From contig NZ_JAHVKE010000001.1 in assembly GCF_019800885.1 (NCBI RefSeq), forward strand, positions 310,001 through 374,000: a stretch of 64,000 nucleotides of DNA, in the 5' to 3' direction. The notes beneath the pieces are model-generated. The model made no database searches and was not told the DNA's origin. It saw only the letters and a list, made by a program, of their open reading frames with translations. The translations under genes and the position numbers were made by a program. The DNA is from Maritalea mobilis. Lineage in GTDB: Bacteria > Pseudomonadota > Alphaproteobacteria > Rhodobacterales > Rhodobacteraceae. Positions 9,615 to 17,870 of this stretch are shown here, piece by piece (positions within the stretch are counted from its first letter, which is position 1; each line of letters opens with the position of its first letter).

Positions 9615-10046
9615 TCAATCCGCGACCGGCGGGACAAGCCCCAGCTGCTCGTAGTTCACCGCCATGTAGCCGTAAGGCAGGGCCACCACCGCCTCGGGCG
9701 TGTGGGCAAGCACCTCTTGCGCCAAGACGCCGGTGTGCACCTCGTCGGACCAGAGATAGCGGTACTCGTAAAGCGTCAGGCCGTTCCCGGCGGTTCCGAC
9801 AGGTGTGATGTCGCGCTTCAGGCGCGCGTCGCTGGGTTGCAGGCCCGGGTTTCCGCCGCCCGAATGCAGCGCGGCGGCGATCAGGAGCACGGCAAAGATC
9901 GGAACGAGGATCTGGTGCGAGCTGTCGGCCGTGTCCTCGATGATGACCGCGGGCGGCATCGCGGGTTGCGGGGCGGTGCCCCCGGCGAAAGCGGTCGAGG
10001 TGGCGAGCGTCAGGCTCAGGGCGGTGGCGGTCAAGAGACGAGGCAT
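9615..10046 (-). CDS. secreted membrane protein with peptidase S74-like (tailspike chaperone) domain
   Basis: A 143-residue protein. A signal peptide (cut near AFA) is followed by IEDTADSSHQ and a hydrophobic segment (ILVPIFAVLLIAAAL), matching the layout of the two small proteins just downstream. The C-terminal half, from SDARLKRDITPVG through LYEYRYL, HTGVLAQEVL and MAVNYEQLGL, has the signature of the intramolecular chaperone (peptidase S74) found at the ends of phage tail spikes and some bacterial surface proteins. In phage this domain helps a trimer fold and then cuts itself off; whether that happens here is unknown, and no large partner is attached. It is not evidence of a prophage, since no phage gene is nearby. 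Confidence 0.75.
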   Translation of the reverse strand: MPRLLTATALSLTLATSTAFAGGTAPQPAMPPAVIIEDTADSSHQILVPIFAVLLIAAALHSGGGNPGLQPSDARLKRDITPVGTAGNGLTLYEYRYLWSDEVHTGVLAQEVLAHTPEAVVALPYGYMAVNYEQLGLVPPVAD

Positions 10047-10335
10047 GAAACGAACCCTCCGGATGATTGGCCGCTGTCCCGGTCCGGTAAGTGGGGGCAG
10101 GCTTCAAGCGGCCTGACGACAATGTGTGAACGTTGTTCTGCGCGAAGACCCGCCGCAAGAGGGCATGACGGCGCTGCTTGCCGGGTGTTGCCGTTTTGTT
10201 GCCACTGCATGGCCTGATTGCGTGTCTTGCAAGGCACGGTTGTGGATGGAAGCGGACGGACTTGGCCGCGAGGCTTGAGTCGATTCGCACGCTTTACCCA
10301 TTGTGCTTCAAAGATTCTCTGTTGGGACTTGCGGC

Positions 10336-11133
10336 ATGCCGAAGTTTTCAGGCCAGTTTGCCGACCGACGCGGGGTCCTGCTGGGGCTCGGCGCGGTTCT
10401 GGCCTGTCCAGCCGTGATCGGGCGGGCCGAAGCGCAGGCCATTCCGGCGAGCTTTACCGGAAACGGGCCCGTCACGCGCGGGGCCGACGTCACGGTGCAG
10501 CGTGTGAATACCCGCCAGCCCGTCGTCGCGCTGACGTTCGATGACGGTCCCCATCCGCGCCTGACGCCGCAACTCCTCGATATTCTGCGCGCGGCCAACG
10601 TGCGCGCGACCTTCTACATGATCGGGCGCAACGTCGCGCGGTATCCGCAGCTTGTCGCCCGCGTGGCCGCAGAGGGGCACGAGATCGGAAACCATACCTG
10701 GTCGCATCCCAGCCTCTATGGCCGTTCCGACGCCGGTGTCCTGAACGAGATCGACCGCACCAGCCTTGCCATCCAGAACGCTGTTGGCCGCCCGCCGGTC
10801 ACCATGCGACCGCCTTACGGCAATCTCTATGACCGCCAGCGCCTGATGCTCTATGCCGAGCGCAACATGCCGACGGTGCTCTGGTCCGTCGACCCGCAGG
10901 ATTGGCAGCGCCCGGGCAGCTCGGTCGTCCGCCAGCGGATCGTAGGGTCAGCTCATCCCGGCGCAGTGGTGCTGGCCCATGACATCCACAGCCCGACCGT
11001 GCGCGCGATGCCCGCGACCATCGAAGGCCTCGCCGCGCGGGGGTTCCGCTTCCTGACGGTGTCGGAACTCATCGGCTGGCCGCGCTGGGACCAGCGCCGC
11101 ATCCGCATCGCCGCGCGCAGCCCGCGCAGCTGA
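10336..11133 (+). CDS. exported polysaccharide deacetylase (carbohydrate esterase 4 family)
   Basis: A 265-residue NodB-type deacetylase, expected to remove acetyl groups from a polysaccharide such as peptidoglycan or poly-GlcNAc outside the cytoplasm. The signal region (DRRGVLLGLGAVLACP) carries an Arg pair and could be a Tat signal. The NodB domain starts at TFDDG (Asp69/Asp70), followed by the metal-binding HEIGNHTWSHP (His120, His124), RPPYG and VVLAHD. The ATG at 10336 is preferred; the upstream start in frame adds residues before an otherwise good signal peptide. A basic, Arg-rich tail ends the chain. Confidence 0.9.
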   Translation: MPKFSGQFADRRGVLLGLGAVLACPAVIGRAEAQAIPASFTGNGPVTRGADVTVQRVNTRQPVVALTFDDGPHPRLTPQLLDILRAANVRATFYMIGRNVARYPQLVARVAAEGHEIGNHTWSHPSLYGRSDAGVLNEIDRTSLAIQNAVGRPPVTMRPPYGNLYDRQRLMLYAERNMPTVLWSVDPQDWQRPGSSVVRQRIVGSAHPGAVVLAHDIHSPTVRAMPATIEGLAARGFRFLTVSELIGWPRWDQRRIRIAARSPRS

Positions 11134-11242
11134 TTAAACCGGCGCGTCCACTGGAAAGGGGCCGTCCGTTGCGGTACACTGTCCACTGATAGTAAACAAT
11201 AATCCCAGATTGCAGAGTATTGGGGACGGGGAGAGCAGAGCC

Positions 11243-11767
11243 ATGACGACGAAATCTACCACCAGCAGAAGCAAGCGCAAATCGACGCCCGCCGGGCGGT
11301 CGCGCAGCCGCACGACCACGGCAAAGGCGGCCACTCCGACGTCCTCAGACGAAAGCACCAAGGAAAAGAAGACTTCGCCCACTCCCAGGACGGCCCCCGC
11401 TCCGGCACCGTTGCGCGCGGTGGAGAGCGCGACAAAGAACACGGCCGCGCCCGAGACCCCGGCGCAGAGCGACAGCGACAGTGCGGATCGCGCCAAGCGT
11501 CCCGACCTGCTGGACGCCATCGCATCGCGCAGCGCGTTGAAGCGATCTGAGGTCAAGCTGGTGATGGACCTGATGCTGGACGAGATGGGCAAGCTGCTCG
11601 ACACCCATGAAGAGGTGGCGGTGCCGCCGCTCGGCAAGCTGATGGTCAAGAAGCGGATGGAAAAGCCAGGCGGCGACATGCTGACGCTCAAGCTCAAGCG
11701 TGTGACTGGCGGAGCCGATGGCGCGTCCGGCACCACCGTGGACAAGCCCGCGAAAGACAGCGACTGA
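11243..11767 (+). CDS. HU-like DNA-binding protein with long basic Ser/Thr/Lys tail
   Basis: A 174-residue protein. Residues 1-88 are a low-complexity Ser/Thr/Lys/Pro/Ala tail (TTSRSKRKSTPAGRSRSRTT), reminiscent of histone H1-like tails. Residues about 89-160 resemble the bacterial HU/IHF family (KRPDLLDAIASRSALKRSEV, then VPPLGKLMVKKRM), but the DNA-embracing beta arm is short and lacks the usual RNP turn. It probably binds or compacts DNA. The ATG at 11243 has a purine-rich site (GGGGACGGGGAG) upstream. Monocistronic by layout, just before tRNA-Val. Confidence 0.75.
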   Translation: MTTKSTTSRSKRKSTPAGRSRSRTTTAKAATPTSSDESTKEKKTSPTPRTAPAPAPLRAVESATKNTAAPETPAQSDSDSADRAKRPDLLDAIASRSALKRSEVKLVMDLMLDEMGKLLDTHEEVAVPPLGKLMVKKRMEKPGGDMLTLKLKRVTGGADGASGTTVDKPAKDSD

Positions 11768-11860
11768 ACCGGGCGCGTCGGCTTCGGTCGGAGCGCTCGA
11801 AAATGGGGCAAACCCCTCTTGCAGAGCCTTGGGCTTGGGGCTAAATACCGCGCATTCGGC

Positions 11861-11935
11861 GGGTGATTAGCTCAGTGGTAGAGCGCTTCGTTCACATCGA
11901 AGATGTCGGGAGTTCAAATCTCTCATCACCCACCA
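11861..11935 (+). tRNA. tRNA-Val (CAC)
   Basis: A 75-base cloverleaf with acceptor GGGTGAT/ATCACCC, D-arm TAGCTCAGTGGTAGA, anticodon arm CTTCG-TTCACAT-CGAAG (anticodon CAC), T-arm with GTTCAAATC, and an encoded CCA end. Confidence 0.96.
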
Positions 11936-12011
11936 TTTCCCTTCTCCATGAATTTCGACCTGCGGTGAGCGACCCTTGCGGTCCGGCCGGGCGAAAGACG
12001 AGGTTGCTCGC

Positions 12012-12599
12012 ATGGCTTTTCCGCCCCTCTACATCCTGCGCCACGGGGAAACCGAGTGGAACCGCGCCGAGCGGTTGCAGGGCCACCTCGACAGCCCGTT
12101 GACCCAAAGGGGCAGGTCGCAGGCGCGCGAACAGCGCGAGATCCTCTCCGAACTGCTGCCCGCCGCGGATGTGACAGTGATGTCCAGCCCGTCGCCAAGG
12201 GCGCTGCGCACGGCCGAGATCGCCTTGCCGGAGCACCCCATCACGCAGGATAGCCGCCTGCTGGAAATCGACCTTGGGGATTGGGCCGGGCGTTTCCTGT
12301 CCGAAATCCGCGCGGACTACCCCGAGATCGCCGCGGCCACGGACCCGCACCTGTGGAAGTTCACAGCTCCCCGCGGCGAGCGTCTGGCCCAGATGGCAGC
12401 GCGGTGCCAATCGTTGCTGGCCTCCCTGCAAGGCCCCACCGTCCTTGTGACCCACGGGATCACGTCGCGGGTGTTGCGCTGCCTCGCCCTTGGCCTGCCG
12501 CCCGAAGACCTGTCGACGCTGCCGGGCGGGCAGGGCGTGGTGCATGTCGTGGAGCAGGGAACGGCCCGGTTGCTCGGGGCCGCGTCAGACGCCGATTGA
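12012..12599 (+). CDS. histidine phosphatase (phosphoglycerate mutase-like) family protein
   Basis: A 195-residue cytoplasmic protein of the histidine phosphatase superfamily. The catalytic LRHGETEWN motif is near residues 9-17 (phospho-accepting His11) and the second catalytic histidine lies in VLVTHGITSR. Such small members can be broad phosphatases, cobalamin-pathway CobC-like enzymes or phosphoglycerate mutase relatives; nothing here decides the substrate. It lies between two tRNA-Val genes, starting 76 bases after the first. ATG at 12012 chosen because the family signature begins within ten residues. Confidence 0.88.
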   Translation: MAFPPLYILRHGETEWNRAERLQGHLDSPLTQRGRSQAREQREILSELLPAADVTVMSSPSPRALRTAEIALPEHPITQDSRLLEIDLGDWAGRFLSEIRADYPEIAAATDPHLWKFTAPRGERLAQMAARCQSLLASLQGPTVLVTHGITSRVLRCLALGLPPEDLSTLPGGQGVVHVVEQGTARLLGAASDAD

Positions 12600-12642
12600 G
12601 GCTTGCCCCCACGCCCCGGACCGGGCTATGAGGCGCCCCGGC

Positions 12643-12718
<76 letters not shown>

Positions 12719-12889
12719 GTTTCCCTATCATAAGCGCCGCGTGACGTTGGGGTTCGTACCAGGCTTGGGCGACCTGCGCCCCGATCGGACGCATGCCCAG
12801 GCTTGGCGTTTCAAGGGCCGGCGCATGGGTTCTTGACGCTAGGGGGCGCGAGCGACAGCATCGCTGCCATTTAGAAAAGGACGCTTTTC

Positions 12890-13288
12890 ATGCAGGACAC
12901 ACCGCCGCCGCCACCACCCCAGTACAACCAGGGGCAGCCCTACCAAGCGCCCCCGCCCAACCCGCTGGAGCCCGCTTTTATCATCTATATCACTTACATC
13001 GTGGGGTTCGTCGTGCCCTTCGCAGCCCTTGGCGGGCTGATCTATGCCTATATCGAGCGGGGCAAATCACCCGAATTGGACAGTCACCTGACCTTCCAGA
13101 TCCGCACCTTCTGGTGGGGTGTCTTGATGATGGTGATCGGCTTCGTGCTGACCTTCGTGCTGGTGGGTTTCCTCGTCTTTCTGTTCTGGCTTGTCTGGAC
13201 AGGCATCCGCATCGTGACCGGCCTGCAACTGGCGCAGAACCGTCAACCGATCCGGTCGGTGCAGGTTTGGGGGATGAAAGCGGTTTAG
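12890..13288 (+). CDS. DUF4870-like small membrane protein
   Basis: A 132-residue membrane protein with a proline-rich cytoplasmic start (TPPPPPPQYNQGQ), then three hydrophobic spans (about residues 30-50, 72-90 and 92-110). The middle (IERGKSPELDSHLTFQIRTFWW) matches the DUF4870/Tic20-like family, in which a conserved His-x-x-x-Gln-x-R segment links spans 1 and 2. Function unknown. It stands alone: tRNA-Val ends 171 bases upstream and pirin starts 152 bases downstream. A purine-rich AAAAGGACG precedes the start. Confidence 0.78.
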   Translation: MQDTPPPPPPQYNQGQPYQAPPPNPLEPAFIIYITYIVGFVVPFAALGGLIYAYIERGKSPELDSHLTFQIRTFWWGVLMMVIGFVLTFVLVGFLVFLFWLVWTGIRIVTGLQLAQNRQPIRSVQVWGMKAV

Positions 13289-13440
13289 GCGCTTAATGTG
13301 CGGCAGTGCATTTATTATTGTTTTTGACCTTTTCAGTGTGCATTTATGAACAAAAATGGTGTGATTGCATCGAATAGGACCGGATCGCCGAACGCCCTAG
13401 CTTTGTTGGGACCCGCAACGACCAAGCTGGAGCCTCTGCC

Positions 13441-14379
13441 ATGAGCTGGAACCCCGCCCTCGACCCGCATTGCCCCACCGGTGACGATGTCGATGCCATT
13501 GAAACCGTGATCGTTCCCCGCGCCCGAGACCTTGGGGATTTCGAGGTGCGCCGCGCGCTCCCGGCGCCGAAACGCCAGATGGTCGGCCCGTTCATCTTCT
13601 TCGACCAGATGGGCCCGGCCGAGTTCATCACGGGGCAGGGGGTGGATATCCGTCCGCACCCGCATATCGGCCTCGCCACCGTCACCTACCTGTTCGAGGG
13701 CAAATTCCATCACCGCGACAGCCTGGGCACGGACCAGTGGATCGAACCCGGCGCGGTGAACCTGATGACGGCAGGCCACGGCATCACCCATTCCGAGCGG
13801 ATCGACGGCGAGATGCTGCGCGCGCCCTACAAACTGTCGGGCATCCAGACCTGGATCGCCTTGCCGAAAGGGGCCGAGGATGGCGCACCGGATTTCGTCC
13901 ATGCCGCCAAGGGGGAGCTGCCGCTGCTTGAGGGCGAGGGCAAGCGTGTCCGCCTGATCCTGGGGACGGCCTTTGGGGCCAAGGCCCCCGTCTCGACCCC
14001 GTCCGAGATGTTCTACGCCGACGCCTTGCTGGAGGCGGGCGCGAAACTGCCGATGCCCGACGATCACGAGGATCGCGGCGTCTACGTCATGGATGGCTCG
14101 GTCGAGATCGCGGGCGAGCGCTTCGACAAGGGGCAGATGATGGTGTTCCGCCCCGGCGACCGCGTGTCGTTGACCGCCGGAGAGGCGGGCGCGCGCGTGA
14201 TGCTCTTGGGCGGCGAAACGCTGGAGGGGCCACGCCATATCTGGTGGAATTTCGTCGCCTCCTCCAAGGAGCGCATCGACGAGGCGAAAGAAGCGTGGCG
14301 TCGGGGCGATTGGGAGCATGGCCGCTTCCAATTGCCGCCCACCGACCAGGAGGAGTTCATTCCCCTGCCCGAAAGGTGA
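13441..14379 (+). CDS. pirin family protein
   Basis: A 312-residue cupin-type protein of the pirin family. The N-terminal cupin carries RPHPHIGLATVTYLFEG, and GHGITHSER supplies the remaining metal ligands; the C-terminal cupin is the degenerate kind usual for pirins, ending in HIWWNFVASSKERI. Pirins bind iron and act as quercetin dioxygenases or redox-sensitive regulators; substrate here unknown. The 152-base gap upstream is AT-rich and likely holds its promoter. Confidence 0.92.
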   Translation: MSWNPALDPHCPTGDDVDAIETVIVPRARDLGDFEVRRALPAPKRQMVGPFIFFDQMGPAEFITGQGVDIRPHPHIGLATVTYLFEGKFHHRDSLGTDQWIEPGAVNLMTAGHGITHSERIDGEMLRAPYKLSGIQTWIALPKGAEDGAPDFVHAAKGELPLLEGEGKRVRLILGTAFGAKAPVSTPSEMFYADALLEAGAKLPMPDDHEDRGVYVMDGSVEIAGERFDKGQMMVFRPGDRVSLTAGEAGARVMLLGGETLEGPRHIWWNFVASSKERIDEAKEAWRRGDWEHGRFQLPPTDQEEFIPLPER

Positions 14380-14438
14380 CAGCGCCGCCGTCTCGTGCTA
14401 GCGGCAGGCCCATGTCTGCCTGTTCGGGATATTTCGCC

Positions 14439-15248
14439 ATGACATCGTGGAAATGGGCGGCCTTGGCTGCCCTTGTCCTTCTGCCTGCCCCCGCCGTTGC
14501 CTTCGATGCCGATAGCTGTGACCGCGTTCTCTCCGCCGATGCCGTGGAGGGCGAAGACCTGCGCGGCGCGGTGCCCGAACTGATCGCCGAGCCGTCGCAA
14601 TTCGGCGGACGGGTCGATTGCATCCTGAGCGGCGGGTCAGCGACCGAGGGTGGGGCGCAGACCGTGACCGTTCTGGAGCGTGTGCCGGGGGCCGACGACG
14701 TGCATGAACTGCACGTCCTCTACCGGGCCGACGGGGTCGAGGCGCTCAGCTTCAACCGGGTGACCGAGCGGGCGCGCACGATCACCGAATGCGGCCGCGA
14801 CACGGACGGGGCGATCCGGTGCCGCACGGACCTTTTCATGGGAAGCGGGGTGATGTTCGACCGCCTGATCGCGGCGAACGGCGACCTGATGCAGTTCGGC
14901 ATCTATCTCGACGAAACGCGGACCTTTGCCGACGCCCTGTCACAGGCACGCTTCTTCGACGCCCCGCCCGAGGCGCGCGGCGTGACGATCGAGGTGCTGC
15001 CAGACGGCCCGACCTATGACCTTGCCCTGACGCCCCAGGGGGCGCGCTACCGCGTCGCCACCCCGGACGAGACCCGCAGCTTTGCGCGCCGCTTGATCGA
15101 GGCCACACCGGCCCTGCGCTTACGCTTGCGCCTGTCCGAGGATGGCCGTGACCGCGACCAGACGCTGGAGCGCTCGGCCGGTGAAGTGAACACGGCGCTG
15201 CTCGTGCATTTCCGACTGGAAGAGCTAATGCTTGGCGCCGCCGAGTAG
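14439..15248 (+). CDS. exported protein of unknown function
   Basis: A 269-residue protein with a clean signal peptide (MTSWKWAALAALVLLPAPAVA) and a soluble mature part. Cys residues at DSCDRV, DCILSG, TECGRD and RCRTDL could form disulfides in the periplasm. No known family is recognised. The ATG at 14439 is preferred since the hydrophobic core follows directly; 14412 would add nine residues. It begins 60 bases after pirin and ends 22 bases before the next transporter, so the three may be one transcript. Confidence 0.65.
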   Translation: MTSWKWAALAALVLLPAPAVAFDADSCDRVLSADAVEGEDLRGAVPELIAEPSQFGGRVDCILSGGSATEGGAQTVTVLERVPGADDVHELHVLYRADGVEALSFNRVTERARTITECGRDTDGAIRCRTDLFMGSGVMFDRLIAANGDLMQFGIYLDETRTFADALSQARFFDAPPEARGVTIEVLPDGPTYDLALTPQGARYRVATPDETRSFARRLIEATPALRLRLRLSEDGRDRDQTLERSAGEVNTALLVHFRLEELMLGAAE

Positions 15249-15270
15249 CGCGCGAGGTCAGGGGCAGCAC

Positions 15271-16248
15271 ATGGCGCCGAGCGACGACACAGCGAACAAT
15301 GCCCGCGCCATCCTGTTCATCCTGGCGGGTGTTTTCTTCATCTCGATCAACGACATGCTGATCAAGCTGCTGTCGGGGGGCTACCCGCTGCACCAGATGG
15401 TCTTCGTGCGCTCGGCCATCGGGATCTGCGTGTCGCTGGTCATCCTGCGCTACGAGGGCGGGGTCGCTATGCTGCGGACCAGCACGCCCGGTCTGCACCT
15501 TGTGCGCGCGCTGTTGATCGTCATCGCCAACATGACCTTTTTCGCCGCGCTGGCGGTGATGCCCCTGGGCGCGGCCACGGCGCTTTTCTTCGTCGCGCCG
15601 CTCTTCATCACGCTTCTGGCGATCCCGGTCCTGGGCGAGACGGTGGGCAAGCACCGCATGACGGCGATCCTGATCGGCCTGTTGGGCGTGGCGGTGATGA
15701 TGGCGCCCGGTGTCGATTGGGGCGGCATCCCGCGCCTCAGCCTGCTTTTGCCGGTCGCGGCGGCATTCTGCTACGCTGGCATGCAGGTGCTGACGCGCAA
15801 ACTGGGGGCAAAATCGGCGGCCTCGGCCATGGCGGTCTACATTCAGGCGACCTTCATCCTTGTCAGCGTCTGTTTCTTCGTGGTGGCCGGCGACGGGCGG
15901 TTTGCCGAGGGGGTGGAGAGTGAAAGCCTCGTCTTCCTGCTGCGCGCCTGGGTCTGGCCGCCGGTCGAGGATTGGTGGAAATTTGGCTTGCTGGGGGTGT
16001 TGTCCGCGGTTGTCGGCTACGCGCTTAGCCAGGCCTACCGGATCGGGGATGCGGCGACCGTGGCCTCCTACGAATACACCGGCCTGCCCATCGCGATCTT
16101 CTGGGGCTGGATCGTGTTCGGCGAGATCCCGAGCCTGCCGATGCTGGCCGGAACGGCGCTGATCGCGGGGGCGGGGCTTTACGTATTCGCGCGCGAACGG
16201 CAGCGCGCGCGCCCGCTGTCTGCCGCCCGTCCACAGCGCCGACCGTGA
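15271..16248 (+). CDS. EamA/DMT-family transporter
   Basis: A 325-residue integral membrane protein with about ten hydrophobic spans arranged as two EamA (drug/metabolite transporter) repeats. Diagnostic stretches are FISINDMLIKLLSGGYPLHQ in span 1, PLGAATALFFVAPLFIT and VLGETVGKHR in the first repeat, and TGLPIAIFWGWIVFGEIP in the second. These carriers export or import small metabolites; the substrate cannot be told. A GAGGTCAGGGG ribosome site precedes the ATG at 15271. An Arg-rich tail ends the protein. Confidence 0.88.
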   Translation: MAPSDDTANNARAILFILAGVFFISINDMLIKLLSGGYPLHQMVFVRSAIGICVSLVILRYEGGVAMLRTSTPGLHLVRALLIVIANMTFFAALAVMPLGAATALFFVAPLFITLLAIPVLGETVGKHRMTAILIGLLGVAVMMAPGVDWGGIPRLSLLLPVAAAFCYAGMQVLTRKLGAKSAASAMAVYIQATFILVSVCFFVVAGDGRFAEGVESESLVFLLRAWVWPPVEDWWKFGLLGVLSAVVGYALSQAYRIGDAATVASYEYTGLPIAIFWGWIVFGEIPSLPMLAGTALIAGAGLYVFARERQRARPLSAARPQRRP

Positions 16249-16356
16249 GCGCCGAGAAAAAGGCGGCGGAAAGCGCAAAACCGCGCTTGACGGGAGGCGG
16301 GCGGGGGCCTAATACGCCCCCCACGCAAAGGGGATCTCCCCGAAGCGGAAGGGTGA

Positions 16357-16433
16357 GCGGTTGTAGCTCAGTTGGTTAGAGTACCGGCCTGTCACGCCGG
16401 GGGTCGCGGGTTCGAGCCCCGTCAACCGCGCCA
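16357..16433 (+). tRNA. tRNA-Asp (GTC), copy 1
   Basis: A 77-base cloverleaf: acceptor GCGGTTG/CAACCGC, anticodon arm CCGGC-CTGTCAC-GCCGG (anticodon GTC), T-arm GGTTCGAGCC, encoded CCA. Identical to the copy at 17203-17279. It is the expected substrate of Tgt and GluQRS, both encoded in this window. Confidence 0.97.
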
Positions 16434-16463
16434 CCACCCGTTTCGCAGCGATGCGCGAAAATG

Positions 16464-16487
16464 CCGGCCCCTCGGGGCCGGTTTTTT
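16464..16487 (+). terminator. intrinsic terminator after tRNA-Asp copy 1
   Basis: Stem CCGGCCCC (16464-16471) and GGGGCCGG (16474-16481) followed by six T residues, 31 bases after the tRNA end. Confidence 0.85.
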
Positions 16488-16539
16488 CTTTTTGCCACCC
16501 TGCGCTTTCCCTCGCGGGGGCGCTGATCTAGACAGGCGC

Positions 16540-17190
16540 ATGATCGGTTTTCTTCTTCCCGCTGGTGCCCTTGCGCTTGCCTATGGCGCGGTCTGGACGT
16601 TGCGGCCCGTGTCTTGGGCTAGGTCCGCGATCAAGACCGGCTCCACCGTCCTTCTGGCGCTGGCCGCCGCGTGGCACGGGCTGCCGATCCTGGCCATGGC
16701 CTTGGGGCTGGGGGCGGTGGGCGATTTCTTCCTGTCGCGCGATCCGAAGTCCGGGTTCCTGCCCGGTCTGGCGGCGTTCGCCCTTGGACATGCGATCTAC
16801 ATTGCCGTTCTCTGGCCCTTGGCCGGTTCGGTTCCGGTGGTGCCCGTTCTGGTCCTTGCGGCGGTGTCGGCGGTATTGCTGGTGCGGCTCTGGCCGGTCC
16901 TTGGCGATCTTCGGCTGCCCGTGGCGATCTACGCGGGGCTGTCGGTCGTGCTTGGGGCGCTGGCGCTTGCCTTGCCGGACGCGGCCGTCTGGATCACGGC
17001 GGGCGCGCTGGCCTTCATCGCCTCGGATATCGTGCTGGCCATCGAGCTGTTCCTCTTGCCGCCCGAGAGCCGCTGGAAACCGCTCTTCGCGCGTGGCCTC
17101 TGGGCGCTGTACTGGCTGGGGCAGGCGGCGATCCTGTGGGGGATGAAAACCGCCGCTTCCGGCATTGACGCCGCCCCGGGATTTGCCTAA
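16540..17190 (+). CDS. YhhN-family membrane protein (lysoplasmalogenase-like)
   Basis: A 216-residue polytopic protein with about seven to eight hydrophobic spans. ALGLGAVGDFFLS and ASDIVLAIELF are typical of the YhhN/TMEM86 family; the mammalian member hydrolyses lysoplasmalogen, while bacterial roles are unclear. The ATG at 16540 was chosen because upstream in-frame sequence runs into tRNA-Asp copy 1. It is bracketed by two identical tRNA-Asp genes, ending 12 bases before the second. Confidence 0.85.
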   Translation: MIGFLLPAGALALAYGAVWTLRPVSWARSAIKTGSTVLLALAAAWHGLPILAMALGLGAVGDFFLSRDPKSGFLPGLAAFALGHAIYIAVLWPLAGSVPVVPVLVLAAVSAVLLVRLWPVLGDLRLPVAIYAGLSVVLGALALALPDAAVWITAGALAFIASDIVLAIELFLLPPESRWKPLFARGLWALYWLGQAAILWGMKTAASGIDAAPGFA

Positions 17191-17202
17191 TCAGGCCCTC
17201 AC

Positions 17203-17279
17203 GCGGTTGTAGCTCAGTTGGTTAGAGTACCGGCCTGTCACGCCGGGGGTCGCGGGTTCGAGCCCCGTCAACCGCGCCA
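17203..17279 (+). tRNA. tRNA-Asp (GTC), copy 2
   Basis: Identical over all 77 bases to the gene at 16357-16433, with the same anticodon arm and encoded CCA. The sequence becomes distinctly more AT-rich immediately after its 3' end. Confidence 0.97.
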
Positions 17280-17379
17280 TTTTCCTATTTTTTATTTATA
17301 CTTGACGCTCTTGTGGCGGCTTGCGTCATGTGATTTCATCTCGCAACAATCTTGTTTGTTAAAGACTCGTGGAGGAGTC

Positions 17380-17697
17380 ATGCGTTCTTTGTTTCTAGCT
17401 GCGGCTGCGGTTGTTTCCCTTAGCGCTTGCTCTGAGGTAGTGATGGTGCCTCAGCCTACAGGCGGTAGTCGTGCAGATGCGAGTGTTGTCCTTTCGTACC
17501 AGCAAGGTGCCTTCGAAATTGTCACACCCGATTGGGAAGGCGCTCAAGCGGGGGCGGATGCGCGTTGTCGGGCATGGGGTTACTCTCGTGCGGATCCTTT
17601 TGAAGGAACTCAGCGTACGTGTGAGCAAACTGATGCCTATGGAGGCTGCGTGTTGACGACATATTCGCGCACTTACCAGTGTCTTGGGCGCGGTTAG
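17380..17697 (+). CDS. YecR-like lipoprotein
   Basis: A 105-residue lipoprotein. Signal and lipobox (VVSLSAC, Cys17) lead into a short mature domain with GGSRADASVVLSY, a central RCRAWGYSRA and a terminal TYSRTYQCLG, the pattern of the YecR family of small lipoproteins, some of which are co-regulated with flagella. Here there are no flagellar neighbours. GGAGGAG lies just before the ATG at 17380. Codons use more A/T at third positions than flanking genes, and the gene sits right downstream of a tRNA, so horizontal acquisition is possible. Confidence 0.72.
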   Translation: MRSLFLAAAAVVSLSACSEVVMVPQPTGGSRADASVVLSYQQGAFEIVTPDWEGAQAGADARCRAWGYSRADPFEGTQRTCEQTDAYGGCVLTTYSRTYQCLGRG

Positions 17698-17870
17698 AGT
17701 CTTCTGACGCGTCGACATGATCCGGCTTGATAGCGCCCGGATAGAGTTGCCGTTAGCCACCAAGCGATCTGGGTTCGCTGCTTGCTGATAACCGGCTGCA
17801 TGTGAGCGGGCGCTCTAACGCTCCGCCCGTTCGCACCTCGTTCGCCCCGCTGCGGCGCCCGCCGGCCTTG

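Noticed and set aside
9615-10046. Prophage remnant, because of the S74-like domain.
   Set aside because: No structural, lysis or integrase genes nearby and the domain is on a small membrane protein.
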